Assembly: GCA_965229565.1 (NCBI GenBank)
Contig: OZ245888.1
Span: 2,170,001 to 2,234,000, forward strand
Source of the DNA: JANQNX01 sp040217095
GTDB lineage: Bacteria > Pseudomonadota > Gammaproteobacteria > Eutrophobiales > Eutrophobiaceae
Reading direction: 5' to 3'
Length of the DNA stretch: 64,000 nt
The notes under the pieces are model-generated. The model was not told the origin of the DNA and did not search any database. It saw only the letters and a list, made by a program, of their open reading frames with translations. Within the stretch, counting starts at the first letter, position 1. Every line of letters starts with the position of its first letter. The position numbers were made by a program, and so were the translations under genes. Shown here in pieces: positions 8,497-16,550 of this stretch.

Positions 8497-9228
8497 CTAT
8501 TGTTTTTGAGGCATTAGATCGCTGGCCACGGGTTTTGCCCCCCGAATCGATCGTTCTTCCAGCAACAGGGACAGGTCTTGCTCTAATTTCTGGCGCTGGT
8601 AGATCTCGGGACAAACCAGTAGTCTGTTGTCATCAAGCATCTGTTGTACAACAGCATCGATATGAGCATGCTGTTTGTCATGACATTGTTCATCGATCTC
8701 ATGCAAACAGCCTGTCTTGATTGCGGCCAGTAGCAACGGCGACACAATGACCAGCTCAATCTCTTGCAGAGTCAGTGGTCGTGTAAAAAACGGGTATCGG
8801 AATACTACGCCAGGTTCGGCCATGCCAAGGATAGCGGCCCTACGGGCGCGTAACTCTTTGTTAAAGATATCTGCCCTGGTAATCACAATGCAGGCATCGG
8901 GATTATGTCCCCAGAGCCTGCTGAAAGTATAGGAATCGGAAAAGTCCTGTGACACACAAAGGATATCGAGTTCCTGTTCGAAACAGGAAACACTTAATGA
9001 ATCATTAAAATGCCAGAAATAATTGTCCAGCAACGCCCTTAACAAGCCACAACTCATTCCACGAAACAGGTAGGCATTTTCCTCATACTGTTGTGGCAAG
9101 AAAGCAAATCTCTGTTCCAGTAATCGATTTATCGTTGCTGTCCAGCCATGGTTGCGAGAAGGAATCTGCTGTGATTGCTTGGTCGCATTGTACGGGTATG
9201 CTGTTTGTCTTGATTCGCTGCTGTCCAT
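8497..9228 (-). CDS. Hypothetical protein, 243 residues
   Basis: Soluble protein without signal peptide. It contains hydrophobic helical stretches (EIELVIVSPLLLAAIKTGCL), a mid-part reading ACIVITRADIFNKELRARRAAILG, and a charged C-terminal helix (RQKLEQDLSLLLEERSIRG). No family is recognised. It lies between unknown small genes and the TPR-sulfotransferase with no obvious operon partner. Its composition resembles the surrounding genes. Confidence 0.6.
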   Translation of the reverse strand: MDSSESRQTAYPYNATKQSQQIPSRNHGWTATINRLLEQRFAFLPQQYEENAYLFRGMSCGLLRALLDNYFWHFNDSLSVSCFEQELDILCVSQDFSDSYTFSRLWGHNPDACIVITRADIFNKELRARRAAILGMAEPGVVFRYPFFTRPLTLQEIELVIVSPLLLAAIKTGCLHEIDEQCHDKQHAHIDAVVQQMLDDNRLLVCPEIYQRQKLEQDLSLLLEERSIRGAKPVASDLMPQKQ

Positions 9229-9308
9229 AATCCGTTAGTAAAACATACCTGTATCCTGACGACCAGTGCGGTACAGAAGGTAGAATAAAAGTGGCTATTT
9301 TCCAGCGT

Positions 9309-11042
9309 TCACCGAAGAGCAGCGATCAATTCACCGATATAGGGTTCGTACAACTTCCACCTATCGAGCGAGCTTTTATATAGTGGGTTACGAACCTGCA
9401 CACTGCTGTTCGTCATTACGGCGCGCTTGTTATTATAAAATTCCAGGCAAGCGGGTTCCCACTGCAACTGCATAAATTCAACCAGGGCCCTGGCCGTCTG
9501 TTCCGGGTCATCTACCATGTCCTCGTACTGTACTTCGTATAAATTATTCAATGGCAAGCTCAACCAGTGCTGGATGACTTTCTCATAGGCCAGGTATCGG
9601 TTCGCAATCTCTTTAATATCATAAGCGTATAAATTGCCATGCGTAAAATAGTTAAAATAGATCGATAAAGCTGTATCCAGCTTGTTGCGCTTGCAATGAA
9701 TAATCCTGGCATTGGGAAACAAGATTTTTATCAGGCCAAGATAGAGATAGTTCTCAGGTAATTTATCGATGATATATTTTTCATTTGTGGCATACCCCTT
9801 TGTCAATTGCAGGTATTGATCAGCAAACGACTTTATCCGCTTGTTATCAATAAATTGTATGGCCGATGGAAATTTATAAGATTCAACCTGATCTAACTGG
9901 TTGACAATGGTGGGTATGTAACTTAACTCACCGGCTCCACAAACCTCGGAATGACTCGAAATCACCTGCTCTATCAGCGTTGTTCCTGAACGCGGCATAC
10001 CCACGATAAATACCGGTTGGTTCGAGTTTGATCCATATTGTGCATATTGACTGATAAGCTCGCTGGAAAAAAAGTTAATGAGGCTATCAACGAACTGTGT
10101 ATGCAAGTCATTGCTATATTCGATCAACCCACGCCGTAATTTGTTGCCTGCTTCATAATTCTTGAAAGCAATTTCATATTCCTGTTGTTTGTCAAAAATA
10201 TCACCAAGTGAAAATGACATGCTGATTTTCTCTTCTACTGAAAGTTCTCCATTTTCAAACAAGTCTTGTAGCTTATTTGTATATTCAGGATCAGGCTTTA
10301 TCTTGATCAGATTCTGGTAAGCCTCAATATAGTCGGGCTGTATTGTTATCGCTTTCCGGAAATATTCACAGGCCGCCGGGAAATCACCCAGGTCACGGTA
10401 CACAAGGCCGAGGTTATTCAGCATGCCCGGGTGGTCAGGTCTTTTCTCAACCGCAGTCTGAAAATGTTGGCAAGCGTGATCGATTTTATTCAGTTTGCGA
10501 TAAATATTGCCCAACATTGTATGCGCCTCTGCAAAATCAGGATTAACTGCTATTGCTTTTTGCAGTGCATGAATAGCGGCATCGAAATTAAATAGCGCTT
10601 CATAGGCAATACCAAGACTGAACCAGGCGTCGGCGTACTTCTCTCCTTTTGCAACCGCCTGTGACAGGGTGTCTATCGCGGCTTCATACTCTGCGCGTGA
10701 CAGATACAATTGCCCGAGATTGTATTGAATGATTTCTACAAATGGCGGGTTGTATGACAGGGCTTTTTTATAATTTTGCTCTGCCGAATCCGGGTCCTGC
10801 ATCGAGAAATAAAGCTCGCCAATGCAATTATATAGAATCGGGCTATCGGGAAACTTTATGAGCTCGCCCTGAAAAAAATCTATAACCTCTTGCTGACATC
10901 CTTTTTCCCTGGCAATCATGCTGAGCAAATAAACAGCATCCACGTTATATGGTTCCTGTTCCAATACTTCAAGGCATGCCTTGTGTGCATCGTCAAATTG
11001 CCTTGCATCCATATGCTGGATGATTGTTTCAACTGTTGGCAT
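9309..11042 (-). CDS. TPR-repeat sulfotransferase
   Basis: 577 residues in two parts. Residues about 1-250 are six to seven tetratricopeptide repeats (for example YNCIGELYFSMQDPDSAEQNYKKAL and MLGNIYRKLNKIDHACQHFQTAV). Residues about 315-577 form a sulfotransferase domain with the PAPS 5'-phosphosulfate loop PVFIVGMPRSGTTLIEQV, a 3'-phosphate-binding-like segment (IHCKRNKLDTALSIYFNYF) and a typical C-terminal YEDMVDDPE. It transfers sulfate from PAPS to a hydroxyl or amine; the acceptor is unknown. Such proteins are common in marine bacteria and often act on surface glycans or polypeptides. No signal peptide, so probably cytosolic. Confidence 0.9.
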   Translation of the reverse strand: MPTVETIIQHMDARQFDDAHKACLEVLEQEPYNVDAVYLLSMIAREKGCQQEVIDFFQGELIKFPDSPILYNCIGELYFSMQDPDSAEQNYKKALSYNPPFVEIIQYNLGQLYLSRAEYEAAIDTLSQAVAKGEKYADAWFSLGIAYEALFNFDAAIHALQKAIAVNPDFAEAHTMLGNIYRKLNKIDHACQHFQTAVEKRPDHPGMLNNLGLVYRDLGDFPAACEYFRKAITIQPDYIEAYQNLIKIKPDPEYTNKLQDLFENGELSVEEKISMSFSLGDIFDKQQEYEIAFKNYEAGNKLRRGLIEYSNDLHTQFVDSLINFFSSELISQYAQYGSNSNQPVFIVGMPRSGTTLIEQVISSHSEVCGAGELSYIPTIVNQLDQVESYKFPSAIQFIDNKRIKSFADQYLQLTKGYATNEKYIIDKLPENYLYLGLIKILFPNARIIHCKRNKLDTALSIYFNYFTHGNLYAYDIKEIANRYLAYEKVIQHWLSLPLNNLYEVQYEDMVDDPEQTARALVEFMQLQWEPACLEFYNNKRAVMTNSSVQVRNPLYKSSLDRWKLYEPYIGELIAALR

Positions 11043-11104
11043 AAATAAAATGTACCCGGGATAATAGTTTTACACTTAACCTGCTACTGATATATTACGA
11101 CAAC

Positions 11105-11413
11105 ATGTTTTTTCTAACAAAAATCAACAAACGTCATGACGATTTTGCAGCAAACTTGTTAAATCGTTTTCAGCAGGTTGTTCAACCAGATATGAAAGCA
11201 ACGAAGCTGGACAAATCGACAAGAAAAAAAATAGATAAGCTTATTCAGTCCATGATCAGACAAACCATGGAGTATAAACAGGAATACAAACCCGGGATTT
11301 ATGGCAAAGCCAGGATAAACAACACCATTATGTGGGAACTCAAGGAAAAGGGATACTCGGAAGAACTTATTAACCTGGCTATAGCCCCGGTACTCGACGT
11401 CCTGACAAAGTAG
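11105..11413 (+). CDS. Hypothetical protein, 102 residues
   Basis: Small, strongly basic, mostly helical protein (KATKLDKSTRKKIDKLIQSMIRQ) without signal peptide. Divergent from the sulfotransferase gene with 62 bases between start codons. It ends shortly before the tRNA-Thr gene on the other strand. No family is recognised; the lysine-rich first half would suit nucleic acid contact, but that is only an impression. Confidence 0.55.
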   Translation: MFFLTKINKRHDDFAANLLNRFQQVVQPDMKATKLDKSTRKKIDKLIQSMIRQTMEYKQEYKPGIYGKARINNTIMWELKEKGYSEELINLAIAPVLDVLTK

Positions 11414-11453
11414 CATCGGTGCGCGCCAGGCATTTTTATAAATATTATTTTGT

Positions 11454-11529
<76 letters not shown>

Positions 11530-12005
11530 TTCGTTTTAGAAAATAGTTCGGCTAGCTGTTACTAATACTAACCTTGGTCACTAAGCGCGGTCATCCAGAC
11601 CTTGCTAAGTGACACGGCCTCAAACCTCCCTGTCTTCGGCGTTCGCCGGCAAATTCATTCACTGGATGAATTTGTCTTCCCGGCTCACCTGAGCTATTCC
11701 GGCTTCGTTCAGGCTTGATTTGAATCGCTGATTTTATCAGCTTTGCGACCGCTGCGAAGTCTACACAAAAACATGCCTGAAATGCATTAGCGACATAAGG
11801 TTTTTTCGAGTCGCTATACTTTGTTCATATTGGAAGCAGCCATTTTTTTATATACCTCCAAGAGGTGAAAATGGTCAGGCCTCATTCAGTGTTCCGGCAC
11901 TGTCTGCAGTCGTTTGTTTACCTGCCTATGCTATAAGCAATTGTTTTGCAAAGAAATAAAGCCATTCCTGGAAGGAACAACGCCCATCAGTTATTGGCTT
12001 GTTGG
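11530..12005. other. Non-coding stretch after tRNA-Thr
   Basis: 476 bases without a convincing gene. It holds the duplicated tRNA 5' fragment (11689-11709), a short hairpin AAATTCAT/ATGAATTT (11651-11673), and otherwise unremarkable sequence up to the Fur-family gene. Confidence 0.5.
11689..11709 (-). repeat. Direct repeat of the tRNA-Thr 5' end
   Basis: The 21 bases at 11689-11709 are identical to the upstream flank plus first 15 bases of the tRNA-Thr gene (11515-11535). Homology stops abruptly at the D-loop (minus strand reads GCTCAGGTGAGCC instead of GCTCAGTTGG). This resembles a leftover half-tRNA, as left by recombination or excision at a tRNA site, but no integrase gene is nearby. Confidence 0.65.
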
Positions 12006-12410
12006 TTAGCGGCTGTTGCGAATACGGACGATCAAGTCTACACCGGTCTGTTCCGTATTGTCCGGCAATGCCGGCATACCGGCGAGATTGATGTCGATAG
12101 GGTCAAAATCTGACAATTCTCCGCTGTCCTCGTTATAAAAGTGACCATGGGCACCGGTATTGGAATCGAAAAAAACCTTGGAAGAGTCAATAAGCACCTG
12201 TTTAATCAAGCCTTTTTCAACAAACAGGTTAAGTGTATTGTAAACCGTCGCCTTGGAAACGAGTTCGTCTTCAGCATTAACCATCGACAATACCTGCTCC
12301 GCGGAAAGGTGTTGTGGTTTAGCCAGCATGGCCTTTGCGATGACCAGGCGTTGGGAAGTGGGCTTGATATTGGATTTTGTAAACAGTGCCAATATGGATT
12401 CGTTTTGCAT
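12006..12410 (-). CDS. Fur-family metalloregulator (Irr/PerR-like)
   Basis: 134 residues with the Fur-family winged helix (TSQRLVIAKAML, SAEQVLSMV, SKATVYNTLNLFVEKGLI) and an HGHFYNEDSGEL segment matching the HxHFYC metal and dimer region. The CxxC zinc pairs of Fur/PerR are absent and the C-terminus is short, which fits the Irr-like branch better. It would repress genes in response to iron, heme or another metal. A Fur-box-like palindrome lies just upstream (12484-12504), suggesting autoregulation. Its start is about 90 bases after the end of thiO. Confidence 0.85.
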   Translation of the reverse strand: MQNESILALFTKSNIKPTSQRLVIAKAMLAKPQHLSAEQVLSMVNAEDELVSKATVYNTLNLFVEKGLIKQVLIDSSKVFFDSNTGAHGHFYNEDSGELSDFDPIDINLAGMPALPDNTEQTGVDLIVRIRNSR

Positions 12411-12483
12411 TGGATTTACTCTGGAGCTTGATGCTTATTATTTTAGTCGAGTATAAGCAATACAGGCCCAAATGTGGAGTCTA

Positions 12484-12504
12484 AATAAGAGTCATTCTCA
12501 TTTT
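12484..12504 (-). promoter_or_regulatory. Candidate Fur-type operator
   Basis: Minus strand reads AAATGAGAATGACTCTTATT, close to the classical Fur box pattern (TGAGAAT...ATTCTCA type) with near-symmetric ATGAGA/TCTTAT arms. It overlaps the last codons of thiO and sits about 75-95 bases upstream of the Fur-family gene, the right place for autoregulation. Confidence 0.45.
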
Positions 12505-13577
12505 TGTGTTTCGATCTCTGGCTGGTAGGCTTCAATATCGGTAAATGATTGTTTTTCTTGTAAATAGTCCAGCAATAATCGAGCTGAAGGCACGGCTTGT
12601 AGCACGCCTTTCCTGAAGTGAGCGGTATTGAAATAGATGCCATCAAGCCCCGGGATCTTGCCTATATATGGATGGCCTGCATCGCTACCGGGGCGTAATC
12701 CCGCCCAGTGGTCAACGAGCACCGCTTCCCGGCTATCCGGCCACGTCTTGTGCGCCCACTCCAGCAACTTCTGCCGTGTTTCTGCCGTCGTGTCCTTCCT
12801 GAACCCGGTATGCTCCATACTGCTGCCTACCAGGAAATGGTCGTCGGCGCGCGGAATCAGGTAGTGCCCGCCGTCCAGTACTATTTGTTTAAGTCGCATA
12901 CCGGGCAGATGCATACACAACATCTGTCCGCATACCGGCTTTACATCTATAGCTATACCCAGTTGCTGTAACAACGTTGCACTCCAGGCGCCGGCACAAA
13001 CAATAGCTGCGCCGGCTGGAAATTCATCATTACCCGCGGTTACCGAATGAAAGCGTCCATTGGATATGCTCATACCACTGACTGGCATATGCTCAAAGAC
13101 GTCTACTTTCCTTGTCCTGAGATCGGCGGCAAGTGCGCGTACGAGCCGGCTGGGCCTGACCTGGGCAATATCTGGCAGCAAAATCGTATCGTCATGCAAT
13201 ACCAGTGATTGCGGAATTTGGGCCTTGCCTTGCGACCAGTTAACCGCATTCTGCCGAGCCCAATCCAGTGTGTGCTTAATGTCATCCTTCCCCGCCATGA
13301 ACAGGCCACACTTTATATATTCCGGATCGATACCCGTATCTGCTTTTAGCGACTCTGTGAATGCCTGGTAGTCGCGCTTGCCGGCATTGGATAAAGCGGC
13401 AGAGGCAGGATGCTCGACCCATGGCCGCATCGAGGAGAGGATACCACCCGCAGCCCAGCTTGCCTCGCGACCCAATTCGCCTTTATCAAATAGCGCGACG
13501 CTGAAACCGTTCAGGGCAAGCTCCCTGGCAGTGGTCATACCGATGACACCGCCGCCTATGACGAGAAAATCATGCAT
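12498..13577 (-). CDS. thiO: Glycine oxidase ThiO
   Basis: FAD-dependent oxidase of 359 residues in the DAO family. It oxidises glycine to iminoglycine (dehydroglycine), the nitrogen donor for the thiazole of thiamine in aerobes. The N-terminal dinucleotide fold DFLVIGGGVIGMTTARELA and the flavin-contact GREASWAAGGILS are typical for ThiO. A C-terminal HFRKGVLQAVPSARLL segment completes the family pattern. It works with ThiS and ThiG, which in this window lie 43 kb away in a sigma-54-type operon, so the thiazole pathway is split between two loci. Confidence 0.87.
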   Translation of the reverse strand: MHDFLVIGGGVIGMTTARELALNGFSVALFDKGELGREASWAAGGILSSMRPWVEHPASAALSNAGKRDYQAFTESLKADTGIDPEYIKCGLFMAGKDDIKHTLDWARQNAVNWSQGKAQIPQSLVLHDDTILLPDIAQVRPSRLVRALAADLRTRKVDVFEHMPVSGMSISNGRFHSVTAGNDEFPAGAAIVCAGAWSATLLQQLGIAIDVKPVCGQMLCMHLPGMRLKQIVLDGGHYLIPRADDHFLVGSSMEHTGFRKDTTAETRQKLLEWAHKTWPDSREAVLVDHWAGLRPGSDAGHPYIGKIPGLDGIYFNTAHFRKGVLQAVPSARLLLDYLQEKQSFTDIEAYQPEIETQK

Positions 13578-13738
13578 GGATAAGTGTTAACTGGTTCACA
13601 GTTTTTAAGTATTGAGAGGTATTCATTTACCGTTTATCGCCTGAATCTTACCGTTTATCTGATTGGGATGGGACAGCTAAAAAAAACTGCTATAACTAGC
13701 ATTGTTGTTGTACATGTTCGTTATCCGGAAAACAAACA

Positions 13739-14236
13739 ATGAATATAATTAAGACGCACAAAACACAGCGTGGATTTACGATACTTGAACTAATGATCGT
13801 TATTGCCGTTGGTGGAATCCTGGCAATGTTCGCCTTGCCTAACTTCAGCATTATGATGAAGAATAATTGCATGGTCACCAAGACCAATTCTCTTATCAGT
13901 AGTCTTCAATTTGCCCGTAGCGAAGCTGTGAAGCGAAACAATTCGGTATCTTTGAATGCTCTGAATGGCGCCGATACCAGCAATGAATGGGGCACTGGCT
14001 GGAATATTGTAGATAACAGCACGGCAACCACCATACGCGTTGTGCAGCAGGAATGCCTGGCTACGACAGCCAATGAAACAACCCTCGATAAGACAGTGAT
14101 TAGTTATGCCGGCGATGGATTCATTCAAAGCAATGGCACAATCGAGATCTGTGACGATCGCGTTGGTGAGACCGGCAGACGGATCACCATATCAGCGACA
14201 GGTCGACCCGCTGTGTCGGAAATAGCGTGTCCCTGA
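13739..14236 (+). CDS. fimT: Type IV minor pilin / pseudopilin FimT-GspH
   Basis: 165 residues with a prepilin leader and cleavage motif RGFTILELMIV; the hydrophobic N-terminal helix continues to about residue 40. The C-terminal part is a GspH/FimT-type domain (RSEAVKRN is characteristic). It is processed by PilD and joins the pilus-tip minor pilin complex. First gene of a rightward cluster with pilV, pilW, pilX and pilY1; spacing to pilV is 12 bases. Confidence 0.88.
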   Translation: MNIIKTHKTQRGFTILELMIVIAVGGILAMFALPNFSIMMKNNCMVTKTNSLISSLQFARSEAVKRNNSVSLNALNGADTSNEWGTGWNIVDNSTATTIRVVQQECLATTANETTLDKTVISYAGDGFIQSNGTIEICDDRVGETGRRITISATGRPAVSEIACP

Positions 14237-14248
14237 TGGAGAATTGAT

Positions 14249-14698
14249 ATGAACGAACAACAACACATCAAAAACAATTCAGGGTTCACCCTCATTGAAG
14301 TTCTTGTAGCCATGCTGGTCATAGCTATTGGCGTACTGGGTGTTGCCGGTCTGCAATACCAGGCATTGAAATACAACCACGATGCCTACCTGCGCAGCCA
14401 GATAAACGTCCTGGCCAATGACATCATTGATCGGATTCGTTTAAACAGCAGCAACGTGGATGCATATATCAGTAATTATGAAATAGGCAGTACTGACCCA
14501 AGTGCTGCCTGCGATCAAAGTGTTGCTGCCAGCGCGGCCAATGATCTGAACTGCTGGTACACGGCCTTAAATAACGCACTGCCGCCGGGTGGTGACGCAA
14601 TTATTGCCGCGGACGGAGATGTCTATGAAGTAAGTCTTTCATGGATCAGCCGTGACAGTGCCAACCCAACAACGGTTTCCTATACATTCAGCGAATAG
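14249..14698 (+). CDS. pilV: Type IV pilus modification protein PilV
   Basis: 149 residues. Prepilin motif SGFTLIEVLVAMLVIAIGVLGVAGLQ is the hallmark of PilV. The rest (YLRSQINVLANDIIDRIRLN) matches the family's helix after the membrane segment. A minor pilin needed to prime pilus assembly. It overlaps or abuts pilW. Confidence 0.9.
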   Translation: MNEQQHIKNNSGFTLIEVLVAMLVIAIGVLGVAGLQYQALKYNHDAYLRSQINVLANDIIDRIRLNSSNVDAYISNYEIGSTDPSAACDQSVAASAANDLNCWYTALNNALPPGGDAIIAADGDVYEVSLSWISRDSANPTTVSYTFSE

Positions 14699-14706
14699 TG
14701 TTAGCG

Positions 14707-15663
14707 ATGAAATCAATGATGATAAAGAAAAAATACAACAGCGGCATGTCAATGGTCGAGTTGATGATTGCGATGGTGATCGGCGTCATTTTACTTGGAG
14801 GTGCTGCGACGATGTTTATGACCAACAAGCGCATATACAAGGAACAGGCCGAAATGGGATTGTTACAGGAGAATGCCCGATTTGCCCTTGACCTGCTGGC
14901 AGACAATATTCGCATGGCTGGTTACGTAGGCTGCCATGACGATTTTGACAACATCACCAATCATCTCACCACACCGGGCATGAATGATTTTACTGATTTC
15001 ATCGATGGCACCCAGGGGACCAACGACAGCATTACAATCCGTTATTTCCAACCCTTTGGTGTCACCACCACTGCAGACATGGCTTCTCCTGACAGTGATA
15101 TTGCTATCAATGATGGCCAGGGCATTAATGAAAATGACGTGCTGGCGATAACAGATTGCGCCAATGCCGACATTTTCCTGAACACCCATGACGATACCCC
15201 CGGTGACATGCTAATCAAGCACGAACAGGATGCGGCCGGCAACACGTCGGACAACCTGAGCAAATCCTATCCGACAGGTTCAATGATCAACCGCGTGATT
15301 TCCCGCCGCTACTTCATTCAAGACAGCTCAAACGGCACCGGCCCGGCCCTGTGGTGGCAACATGCGGGTGGATCCGAAGAACTGATTGAGGGCGTCGAAA
15401 AGATGGAAATCCTGTTTGGCGAAGATACAACTGGCAACGGCAGGCCGAACTCCTTTGCCAATGCCGGCGCTATCACCGATTGGCGTGATGTAGTCGCGGT
15501 ACAAGTCGCCTTGCTCATGCGTACCGTCGAAGAATACGGGACTATCGTAGACGAGAGACAGTATGACTTACTTGGCACAACTTATAACCCCGTCGATGAC
15601 CGCAGGCGTCGCCGTGTTTTTACCACCACTATACAAATCAGAAATGGCATGGTTGAAAATTAA
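14707..15663 (+). CDS. pilW: Minor pilin PilW
   Basis: About 319 residues. Prepilin-like motif SGMSMVELMIAMVIGVILLGGA: Phe of the usual GFSL is replaced by Met (GMSMVE), a common variation in PilW. The large C-terminal domain is acidic and typical in size. The start is uncertain: a GTG overlaps the pilV stop and ATG codons lie at 14707, 14716 and 14719; 14707 is used here. Part of the tip minor pilin set with PilV, PilX and PilY1. Confidence 0.88.
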   Translation: MKSMMIKKKYNSGMSMVELMIAMVIGVILLGGAATMFMTNKRIYKEQAEMGLLQENARFALDLLADNIRMAGYVGCHDDFDNITNHLTTPGMNDFTDFIDGTQGTNDSITIRYFQPFGVTTTADMASPDSDIAINDGQGINENDVLAITDCANADIFLNTHDDTPGDMLIKHEQDAAGNTSDNLSKSYPTGSMINRVISRRYFIQDSSNGTGPALWWQHAGGSEELIEGVEKMEILFGEDTTGNGRPNSFANAGAITDWRDVVAVQVALLMRTVEEYGTIVDERQYDLLGTTYNPVDDRRRRRVFTTTIQIRNGMVEN

Positions 15664-15665
15664 TT

Positions 15666-16139
15666 ATGAATAAATCAATACAAACAATTTCCAGTCAACA
15701 AGGTGCTGCATTGATCACCGCCCTGTTCCTGTTAGTCGTATTAACACTGCTGGCATTATCGTCCATGAACACCAATATCATGGATGAAAAAATGGCTGCT
15801 AACTCACAGGAAAAGCAGCGCGCTTTCCGTGCGGCCGAAGTAGGTATCGAGCTTGCTTATGATGATGAAGAGGCATTCTCTACTACCAATACCGACGTTA
15901 GCGATGGCACCGGTAATGATCCTTATGATAAATCCAGTAATAACATGGGAGACTACGGCGCCAATGTTTCATATAACTCTGTCTATATCCAGAAAACCAA
16001 ACCGCCCCGCGGTTCGGGCTGGGATAGCACCATGTCGTTTTACCATTTCGCGTTAACAGCCACATCGAGCACAACCAGTGGTATTACTAACACAATGACC
16101 CAGGGCGCCTACCAGGTAGGCCGCGATGACGGCGCATAA
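15666..16139 (+). CDS. pilX: Minor pilin PilX
   Basis: 157 residues. The N-terminal QGAALITALFLLVVLTLLALSSMNTNIMDEKMAANSQEKQRAFRAAE pattern is the PilX/GspK-type start, with Gly-Ala-Ala-Leu in place of GFTLIE. It is the bridge protein of the minor pilin complex. Starts 3 bases after pilW, so translation is probably coupled. Confidence 0.88.
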   Translation: MNKSIQTISSQQGAALITALFLLVVLTLLALSSMNTNIMDEKMAANSQEKQRAFRAAEVGIELAYDDEEAFSTTNTDVSDGTGNDPYDKSSNNMGDYGANVSYNSVYIQKTKPPRGSGWDSTMSFYHFALTATSSTTSGITNTMTQGAYQVGRDDGA

Positions 16140-16166
16140 GAATTTTATTTTTCCAGGAGCTAATCC

Positions 16167-16511
16167 ATGAAGACATTTAACACAATCGCTCTTACAGTCG
16201 CATACATTTTGTCTGCAAACGTCTTTGCAGCAGATGAACCGAGGATCTATACCCGCAGCCTCGATGTTGACACACGTATATATTCTGTCGCCTGCCCGAA
16301 CGGAGAGATGGGAAGCATAAGTGTGCGTTACAACATTACAGAACAGGATGCCAGGCCTGTCAGCGATGAAGCACGTCAGTTGCGAGCCGGAAATCCCAAG
16401 CCGAACATCCCCGATATTATTGAGGTTTGCGTATTCCCTATAAGTGACCGGGACAAGGTTTGCAAAACAAAAATGGACCTTCAAAAAGCGGCACTAGAAG
16501 CCTGCAAGTAA
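16167..16511 (+). CDS. Small secreted protein in the pil cluster
   Basis: 114 residues with a signal peptide (MKTFNTIALTVAYILSANVFA|ADEP) and four cysteines in the mature part (ACPNG, EVCVF, KVCKT, EACK). An AGGAGC ribosome site precedes it. It sits between pilX and pilY1 and is likely co-transcribed. No family recognised; an accessory periplasmic or pilus-associated protein is inferred from position. Confidence 0.65.
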   Translation: MKTFNTIALTVAYILSANVFAADEPRIYTRSLDVDTRIYSVACPNGEMGSISVRYNITEQDARPVSDEARQLRAGNPKPNIPDIIEVCVFPISDRDKVCKTKMDLQKAALEACK

Positions 16512-16550
16512 AACGAATTAACACCAGAGATACTCTCCGAGGATAGAACC

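Noticed and set aside
11530..11709. Second tRNA gene
   Set aside because: Only the 5' third of the tRNA is repeated; no anticodon or T-arm follows.
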